Shown: piece after piece, positions 34,568-40,196 of the stretch
Layout of the letters: every line of letters begins with the position of its first letter
Position numbering within the stretch: position 1 is the stretch's first letter
DNA from: Rhodospirillales bacterium
GTDB lineage: Bacteria; Pseudomonadota; Alphaproteobacteria; Acetobacterales; Acetobacteraceae
Direction of reading: 5' to 3'
NCBI GenBank assembly: GCA_018971565.1
Contig: JAGXAO010000007.1
Location: 1 to 40,196, forward strand
DNA: 40,196 nucleotides
Notes under the pieces: model-generated
Databases searched by the model: none
Seen by the model: only the letters and a program-made list of their open reading frames with translations
Told to the model about the DNA's origin: nothing
Translations under genes and position numbers: made by a program

Positions 34568-34847
34568 GCAATAACAGAGGCGCGGCCTATGCACAGGCGC
34601 CGTCAAGTCATCCAACAGTCCTAATATACAATCATTTTTATCGTCGCATAAGCATATAGGGCATGAGATAGCGGCTAAATGGTCGATTGTTTTACTTCTG
34701 CCGTACCCGCTAAATGAGGATGTGAGATCTTTATTATTCTGCAGACTTTGACCCTACGCCACCATTTTGCCTTGGTTTGAACGAGTTAGATTTTTCCAAT
34801 CCATTCGTTTAACAGTTAGCGGTCATCGCTCTACGAGGAGGCGGTAA
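34568..34847 (+). promoter_or_regulatory. Gap before the wzc-like gene
   Basis: About 280 bases with no gene I can support. GCTAAATG occurs twice (near 34673 and 34709), and short GC-rich inverted arms GGCGC/GCGCC lie near 34580 without a T-run, so a terminator is not convincing. A strong GAGGAGG ribosome site ends it. I found no clear -35/-10 pair. Confidence 0.35.
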
Positions 34848-37262
34848 ATGCAGGCACAATTGCCTATGGTTGGACTAAACGATACGTATGACAAGGTTGA
34901 TCTTAGCCAGGCGTTCCGCCTTCTACGCGCCCGTGTCCGCACAATCCTGCTCTTTACCATTCTAGCCAGTGCCGCTGCCTTATTATATGTACTGTTCGCA
35001 ACCCCTCAGTTTACATCTCAGGGGGCTCTTTACCTTGGTGAAACACAACAGAGCAGCTCATCATCGGGCGACGCGAACGGCACCGTTGATCTCTCGGCAT
35101 ATTCCACACAGAGCGACGTAGAAACACAGATTGAATTGCTAACAACCGGCACGCTGATAACACGTGCAGCTCTAGAAACCGGCCTTAATACCGCCATTTA
35201 TAAAGCCGGAAAATCGCCTCTTTCATATTGGCGCTGGCGCTTTCTCCATGGTGGCGACACAAGATATTTTCTGCCCGGCCCGCAATCCCTGCAGGTGGTG
35301 AATGCAACATTGGCAGGCCACTACATGTTAGAGACGGGGCCAAACAACAGTTACAAGCTTTATACGCTTAGCCATCTGTTTCGTTCGGCCAAGCTTGTGC
35401 TCACCGGCACTATTGGCCAGCCTGCTTTTTGCTCCAGCGGTTCCTTGCTGGTCCGCTTTGCTCAAGCCACCACAACCACGGCAACACCCGGCATCCGCTA
35501 TCGAGTCGATATCGTGCAGCCAGAGGCTCTGGCCAAAAATTTGGCTAATGGCATGTTTAGTGTCAGTGCAGGTGGCACAACCCTTCAACCCACCAAACTT
35601 GCTTCATTGCAGCTCCGCTGGCCAAATCCATATCAGGCGATGCTCTTTGTTAATCAGATGATGAATGACTACATCGTCACTCAATTGCAATGGAAAACCG
35701 AAGCCGCATCAGTAACCGAAAACTTCGTTGGCGCGCAACTCGCCAAAGTCTCCAATCAACTATCCGAAGCAGATCAAAATTTATCTGCTTATCAGGCACA
35801 AACCGGCATTATAGATCCACAACAAAGCGCCCAGGCCGCCGTTACCCAAATGGCCCAACTGCAGAGCAAACGCGCCGATATGCTGCTAACAATGCAAGCC
35901 TTGCAACAGATGAACGGTATGATCGCCGCCAGAGACGGTAGCTTCAACCAATATCTCATCAGCCAGAGCGGAGACCCTCTTCTGTCCAGGCTTGGAACCT
36001 CACTTTCTCAGGCGGAAGTGGAGTTGAGCGTGCTTGAAGCCGAATATACGCAAAACGCACAGAACGTAAAAGTTCAACAAGCCCAGGTACGGCAACTCCG
36101 CCTCTCCATCAGTTCGCTAATTCGTAACGATTTAAGAGCCGCCACCCAGAGTTTGGCAGATATCGATAATCTGATCAGTACTTATCGTAGCCAGCTAGAG
36201 AGTCAGCCGGCTGAATCCCTAAAAGTGGCAACACTTAAGCGTAATTCAGATCAGCTAGGTCTGCTCTATAAAATGTTAACGCAGACAGCCGAACAGGCAC
36301 AAATTTCTAAAGCCGCGACGATTATCGATACACGTATCGTTACCCCATCTCAGCTTCCACTCAGCGCTACGTCGCCACGCGCCGCCATCACTCTCATCGC
36401 TGGCGCCTTAGCCGGTTTTCTCTCAAGTTTAGCCTTAATTTTTGCTCAGCACGGCTTCTCAGGCCGTTACGAAAGTGAGGAACAAATCAGGCGCTCTGTT
36501 CCACTGCCCATTTACGGAACGGTGCCCCGTCAGGTGGCATTTCAACAAAGCGCCTCCCCTCAAACGAAAACGAGCGCATCAATCCCCAACGGCTTTAATG
36601 CGTTCTCTGAATCATTTCAGCTGATCAAACGTAACATATACCGTCATGCCAACGCCGGGCGCGCGATCGCGGTTCTCGTGATCTCCGCCAACCCGCAAGA
36701 TGGTAAAACCACCATTGCCGCCAATCTTGCCCGAAGCCTATCTGACGATGGAAGACGCGTGTTACTGTTAAATTGCGATATCTACGTCAATCGCCTGGAA
36801 AATGCTGTTAATTTCTCTGGTCTTCCGGGCTTAACCGACTGGATGCACTCCAACAAGCGCCCGGCATTTCAGCGCTGGCCAGACGCAAATTTTCAGGTGC
36901 TTCCGGCAGGCGTATTCCGGCCAGAGCGTAGAACAACATTCGATGAAATCGCCCTGACTAGCATTATCGAGAAACTTTCGGCTGAATTCGACTATCTGAT
37001 TTTTGACAGCCCGCCATTGCCAATCGTCTCCGACGGCTTGCTGCTGGGCAGCTTTGCGGATCTTATCCTGTCGGTAGTCAATGTTTCGCACACAATGCGT
37101 CGCTCCTTTGAACTCCATAACGAACTGATCAATACCTTGAAGAAACCGCACGGCTTGATCATTAACGGCACCGACATCGCCAATTATGGCAATTCTCAAA
37201 CCTACTTCCACGACGCCACGCGGCGCCGGCCGAAATTTAACGCTTGGTTTCATATCAATTGA
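34848..37262 (+). CDS. Polysaccharide co-polymerase / BY-kinase (Wzc/ExoP/GumC-like)
   Basis: This 804-residue inner-membrane protein controls EPS chain length and export. The Wzz domain begins with a membrane segment at about 28-50 and includes long coiled-coil helices (about 285-470). A second membrane segment is near 510-530, then a cytoplasmic BY-kinase domain with Walker A ANPQDGKTT near 613-621 and Walker B YLIFDSPPLP near 718. Two features are off: Walker A' reads LLNCDIYVNR, so the usual DxDxR has Asn first and no Arg at the expected spot, and the C-terminus has only two Tyr instead of a Tyr cluster. It may bind nucleotide yet phosphorylate poorly. Confidence 0.92.
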   Translation: MQAQLPMVGLNDTYDKVDLSQAFRLLRARVRTILLFTILASAAALLYVLFATPQFTSQGALYLGETQQSSSSSGDANGTVDLSAYSTQSDVETQIELLTTGTLITRAALETGLNTAIYKAGKSPLSYWRWRFLHGGDTRYFLPGPQSLQVVNATLAGHYMLETGPNNSYKLYTLSHLFRSAKLVLTGTIGQPAFCSSGSLLVRFAQATTTTATPGIRYRVDIVQPEALAKNLANGMFSVSAGGTTLQPTKLASLQLRWPNPYQAMLFVNQMMNDYIVTQLQWKTEAASVTENFVGAQLAKVSNQLSEADQNLSAYQAQTGIIDPQQSAQAAVTQMAQLQSKRADMLLTMQALQQMNGMIAARDGSFNQYLISQSGDPLLSRLGTSLSQAEVELSVLEAEYTQNAQNVKVQQAQVRQLRLSISSLIRNDLRAATQSLADIDNLISTYRSQLESQPAESLKVATLKRNSDQLGLLYKMLTQTAEQAQISKAATIIDTRIVTPSQLPLSATSPRAAITLIAGALAGFLSSLALIFAQHGFSGRYESEEQIRRSVPLPIYGTVPRQVAFQQSASPQTKTSASIPNGFNAFSESFQLIKRNIYRHANAGRAIAVLVISANPQDGKTTIAANLARSLSDDGRRVLLLNCDIYVNRLENAVNFSGLPGLTDWMHSNKRPAFQRWPDANFQVLPAGVFRPERRTTFDEIALTSIIEKLSAEFDYLIFDSPPLPIVSDGLLLGSFADLILSVVNVSHTMRRSFELHNELINTLKKPHGLIINGTDIANYGNSQTYFHDATRRRPKFNAWFHIN

Positions 37263-37298
37263 TGGCGGCGCTAAAAGTAAAATTAGAGAGAACAAAGA

Positions 37299-37823
37299 AT
37301 GGGAGACTTCACGCATCGTGTAACTGATACCATGCTACGCAGTGAATTCTTGCCCGTCCGCGCACGGATGCGCATCATGCGTTGGATCGGGTACGACATC
37401 CATCCATCTGCCTGCATCTGGTCCGGTGCCATTTTGCGATCGAAAAAACTGCATTTAGGGCCACATGCTTTTATTAATATCGGTTTCTTTTTTGATGGGC
37501 ACGATCATCTGGAAATTGCCGAAAATGTACGCATCGGCCAATTTGTAAGGGTGCTTACCGCTACACATGAGATCGGCCCGCCTGACCAGCGCTGCCTGGT
37601 AGGCGTCAGGAGCGGTCCCGTCAGCATCTCCAAAGGATGTTGGATCTGCAGCAGCGTTACAATATTACCTAATATCAACGTGGCCGAGGGTTGCGTTATT
37701 GCCGCCGGAGCTGTCGTAACACGCACCACCACTCCAAACGGGTTATATGCCGGAGTTCCGGCGCGGCTTGTCCGGCTGTTAAACGGCCACGCAACCACCA
37801 CTAATATATCGCAGCCATGCTAG
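37299..37823 (+). CDS. Hexapeptide-repeat acyltransferase (LbetaH, WcaF/LacA-like)
   Basis: This 174-residue protein is a left-handed beta-helix acetyltransferase. Short hexapeptide repeats run through IHPSACIWSGAILRSKKLHLGPHAFINIG, IAENVRIGQFV and ISKGCWICSSVTILPNINVAEGCVIAAGAVVTR, ending in LYAGVPARLVR. THEIGP holds the candidate catalytic His. Such enzymes use acetyl-CoA to O-acetylate sugars in the cytoplasm, here most likely an EPS precursor. This is separate from the MBOAT system at 12424, so the locus encodes two acylation routes. It is 36 bases after the Wzc-like gene and overlaps the flippase start. Confidence 0.9.
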   Translation: MGDFTHRVTDTMLRSEFLPVRARMRIMRWIGYDIHPSACIWSGAILRSKKLHLGPHAFINIGFFFDGHDHLEIAENVRIGQFVRVLTATHEIGPPDQRCLVGVRSGPVSISKGCWICSSVTILPNINVAEGCVIAAGAVVTRTTTPNGLYAGVPARLVRLLNGHATTTNISQPC

Positions 37824-39382
37824 GGCATAAAACCGTATTAAGTGGCGCGCTAATGGTCGCGGCGCGCTTGCTCAGCCGTATTATTGACCTATGTGCCTTG
37901 CTCATCCTGGCGCGGCTGCTAACCCCGGTGGATTTCGGTTTGGTCGCCATCGCCATGACAATGGTAACATTGCTGGAAGCAGCGCTGGAATTGCCCCTCA
38001 GCCAAGCTCTAGTCCAATTACCTTATATAGAACCACATCATTTTCATACCGCCTTTACCATCAGCCTGCTGCGCGGCCTGGTGCTCTTCGCGCTTTGCTT
38101 TAGCTTCGCACCGGCTTTTGCCAAGTGGTACGGGCACACATCTCTTACGCCACTGGTTCAAGCGCTTAGCCTGGCTCCTGCTATTCGCGGCCTCCAAAAT
38201 CCACGGCTGGCAGAATATGCAAAAGCCCTAAACTTCAAATATGAATTTTATCTTGAACTTGCAGGAAAAAGCCTCGCTTTTCTGTCCGGTAGCATTGCTG
38301 CCTATCTCACGCATTCTTATTGGTCCATCGCTATCTGCACCATCATCAGCCCGGTTAGCACATCCCTGCTTGGTTATATCGTTATTCCATACCGCCCTCG
38401 CCTTTCCTTACAAGATTGGCGGCTGTTCAGAGATTTTCTAGGCTGGATAAGCTTTTCTCAAATCGTCTCTGCTTTGAATTTTCAATCGGAACAATTATTG
38501 CTTGGCAAATTGATGCCGACAAAAACTTTTGGCTTGTTCACAACGGCCAGCAATATTACCTATATACCAATTGCCGCGCTGTTCGGGCCTGTATTACGGC
38601 CTCTGCTTTCCGCATTCACCCAGGTCCGCGGCGAAAAAATCAGATTGAGCGACATCTATCAAAGAGCCTCCAGCGCGGTCGTGACCATAGGTCTGCCCGT
38701 GCTTATTGGCTTGGCAGCAATTGCTCAACCTCTTGTGTGGGTGCTGCTGGGGCCGCAATGGGCCGCTGCAACTCCCTTGTTCAGATGGCTTTCCATCAGT
38801 ATTATTCCCTATCTTTTCGGTATGCTCCTAACACCGCTTGGCATGGCAACCGGGCATTCGCGGGAAATCGCGCGCCGCAACTCTGTCCAACTTTTCGTTA
38901 AGTTGCCGTTGCTAATTATAGGCGTTGTTCAATACGGATTCGCTGGCGTCATCGCCGCGCGGCTAATTTCTGAAACCGTTACAGCTTTGTTCTGCATGGC
39001 CAGCATTCGTAAACTCACCGGCATCAGCATCGCAGCACAATTTTTGGTGAACCTGCGCGCCATTACCTCCAGCTTGGTGATGCTAACCGGAATCCTTTTC
39101 TTGGACCATATATTTCATTTTTCTTCAATATTTTCCTCTCAACTCCTTAGGCTCTCACTCCTCGTTTCCGCAGGCTCTGTCGCGTATATATCGTGCCTGG
39201 CGCTCTGCTGGTATCTTGCGGGTTGCCCTCCTGGCCTTGAGGATATCGCGCTACGATGGCTCCGGCGCCTATTCAGGCAAAATCAAGAAAGTTACGTTGC
39301 AACTGGCGGGCTCAGAACCGTACCAAATCCTGCTTCCGCTCCGGCGGAATTAAATTCACTCGCACGGCAGAATGATCACTAG
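37817..39382 (+). CDS. Oligosaccharide flippase (Wzx/GumJ-like)
   Basis: This 521-residue protein is a polytopic inner-membrane flippase of the MATE/MVF polysaccharide transporter family, with about twelve to fourteen membrane segments. The opening SGALMVAARLLSRIIDLCALLILARLLTPVDFGLVAIAMT is typical of WzxC/GumJ proteins, and EQLLLGKLMPTKTFGLFTTASNITYIP forms the middle signature. It moves the lipid-linked repeat to the periplasm for polymerisation. The ATG at 37817 overlaps the acetyltransferase stop. The C-terminal tail (about 490-521) is hydrophilic and variable. Confidence 0.92.
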   Translation: MLGHKTVLSGALMVAARLLSRIIDLCALLILARLLTPVDFGLVAIAMTMVTLLEAALELPLSQALVQLPYIEPHHFHTAFTISLLRGLVLFALCFSFAPAFAKWYGHTSLTPLVQALSLAPAIRGLQNPRLAEYAKALNFKYEFYLELAGKSLAFLSGSIAAYLTHSYWSIAICTIISPVSTSLLGYIVIPYRPRLSLQDWRLFRDFLGWISFSQIVSALNFQSEQLLLGKLMPTKTFGLFTTASNITYIPIAALFGPVLRPLLSAFTQVRGEKIRLSDIYQRASSAVVTIGLPVLIGLAAIAQPLVWVLLGPQWAAATPLFRWLSISIIPYLFGMLLTPLGMATGHSREIARRNSVQLFVKLPLLIIGVVQYGFAGVIAARLISETVTALFCMASIRKLTGISIAAQFLVNLRAITSSLVMLTGILFLDHIFHFSSIFSSQLLRLSLLVSAGSVAYISCLALCWYLAGCPPGLEDIALRWLRRLFRQNQESYVATGGLRTVPNPASAPAELNSLARQNDH

Positions 39383-39402
39383 GACAGAAAGGATCAGAAA
39401 CC

Positions 39403-40196
39403 ATGCCAAATCGCTGTATTTGCTACACCACAGATGCCGGTTATCTGTTTCCTACTTTCGTCAGCGCCACACAGGCCAGGCAGCATACACCGGTGGATAT
39501 AGCCGATATCGTCATTTTCAGCATCGGTGCTCCCGCAGAATTGGATCGCGTATTTTCATATGCCTGCGCCGCGGAACAAATTCGTTTTATATCTATATTT
39601 TCTGGTAAAATAGAAAATGCAAGCGCCATGCTTGCTCGCTTGTTTTTGAACCGCATCCTGCCAGACGATTATGATCAAATTCTTTATATCGATGCCGATA
39701 CGCAGATCTCCGGCATGTTAGCACCCATTTTGCAAATTGAAACCCCTTCGAATCAATTCTACGCGGCTAGCGATCCCATGATTTTTTCATTACCTGGCGG
39801 GCGTCAGCATGGCCAAAATATATCTCAATATTTCACGTCTCTAGGGCTGGCTTCAGATAAACAATCAAATTATTTCAATAGCGGCGTCCTGCGGATCAAC
39901 CGAAACGGCTGGAATGAAATCGGGCAGGCAGCATGGAGCCTGTATCAGAAACTGCACGGCAACACACATTACCCAGACCAGGACGCGTTGAATATCGTGG
40001 CCATGGAACAGCGGATTCCTATGTCACTGGCTTGGAACTTCCCTGTATTTCTCCGCAATGCCGGGCTTGAGCATGAAATTACGCCGCGTATCATTCATTA
40101 TATGGGCAGCCCTAAGCCCTGGCACGGAGAGTTCATGCCGTGGAAATTGGCGGAATATGCAATATACCTGGAAACGGCGCGCAAACATCCAACGCT
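39403..40196 (+). CDS. Glycosyltransferase family 8, 5' part
   Basis: This open frame starts at ATG 39403, 20 bases after the flippase gene with AGAAAGG upstream, and runs out of the window after 264 codons. The protein opens RCICYTTDAGYLFPTFVSA, and GT8 signatures follow: YIDADTQISG near residue 96 carries the DxD metal site, YFNSGVLRIN near 160, DQDALN near 193 and HYMGSPKPWH near 230. GT8 enzymes transfer glucose or galactose with retention, often in LPS or EPS synthesis. It is the last visible gene of the EPS plus-strand unit; the C-terminus is not seen. Confidence 0.9.
   Translation, partial: MPNRCICYTTDAGYLFPTFVSATQARQHTPVDIADIVIFSIGAPAELDRVFSYACAAEQIRFISIFSGKIENASAMLARLFLNRILPDDYDQILYIDADTQISGMLAPILQIETPSNQFYAASDPMIFSLPGGRQHGQNISQYFTSLGLASDKQSNYFNSGVLRINRNGWNEIGQAAWSLYQKLHGNTHYPDQDALNIVAMEQRIPMSLAWNFPVFLRNAGLEHEITPRIIHYMGSPKPWHGEFMPWKLAEYAIYLETARKHPT

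Noticed and set aside
1-40196. CRISPR arrays, insertion sequences, tRNA or rRNA genes
   Set aside because: No regularly spaced repeats, transposase, or cloverleaf/rRNA-like sequence was recognised on either strand by reading.

Overview
This window looks like chromosomal DNA from an alphaproteobacterium, most likely an acetic-acid-bacterium relative (Acetobacteraceae). I infer this from the GC-rich housekeeping genes, the class-2 pyrD end followed by a HAD-IIA gene, and an acetan/xanthan-type polysaccharide locus. The genus is not determined.

Positions 1-9739 are GC-rich core sequence. They hold the 3' end of pyrD, a HAD-IIA hydrolase overlapping it, a YdfG-type dehydrogenase, a ComM/YifB AAA+ ATPase, a large two-headed glycosyltransferase with six degenerate N-terminal repeats, and biotin genes (bioB-bioA on minus, bioD divergent on plus). 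From about 9.77 kb to the end the base composition falls visibly and nearly everything concerns exopolysaccharide (EPS) or a specialised biosynthetic operon set.

The EPS machinery is split over several transcription units. Minus strand: a GT2 and a GT4 transferase (9768-11910), then a LuxR-type regulator (25587-26366), Wza-like exporter, AceA/GumD-like sugar-1-phosphate transferase, GT4 and Wzy-like polymerase (26866-32252). Plus strand: a glycosyltransferase, a secreted GH16 hydrolase, a Wzc-like co-polymerase/BY-kinase, a hexapeptide acetyltransferase, a Wzx flippase and a GT8 transferase cut by the window end (32571-40196). Together these make a nearly complete Wzx/Wzy pathway.

The most interesting part is the plus-strand block 12156-25505. 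Its first half is ACP, MBOAT acyltransferase, SGNH protein, fused double alpha/beta-hydrolase, second ACP, AMP-forming ligase and SDR. That is the logic of a Dlt-type (DltA/B/C/D) system combined with the ACP/ligase/hydrolase set seen near exosortases, but with no exosortase in the window. Its second half is an O-acylhomoserine sulfhydrylase-family PLP enzyme, a MetA-type homoserine O-acyltransferase, a group II PLP decarboxylase, a small haem-oxygenase-fold protein and a FadD/VLACS-type ligase, with repeated ATGA overlaps. My hypothesis is that the second half builds an unusual amino-acid-derived acyl or amine unit and the first half loads it on a carrier protein and transfers it onto the polysaccharide or another envelope glycan. 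The families are well supported; the combined pathway is inference.

I saw no tRNA, rRNA, CRISPR array, insertion sequence or phage gene.
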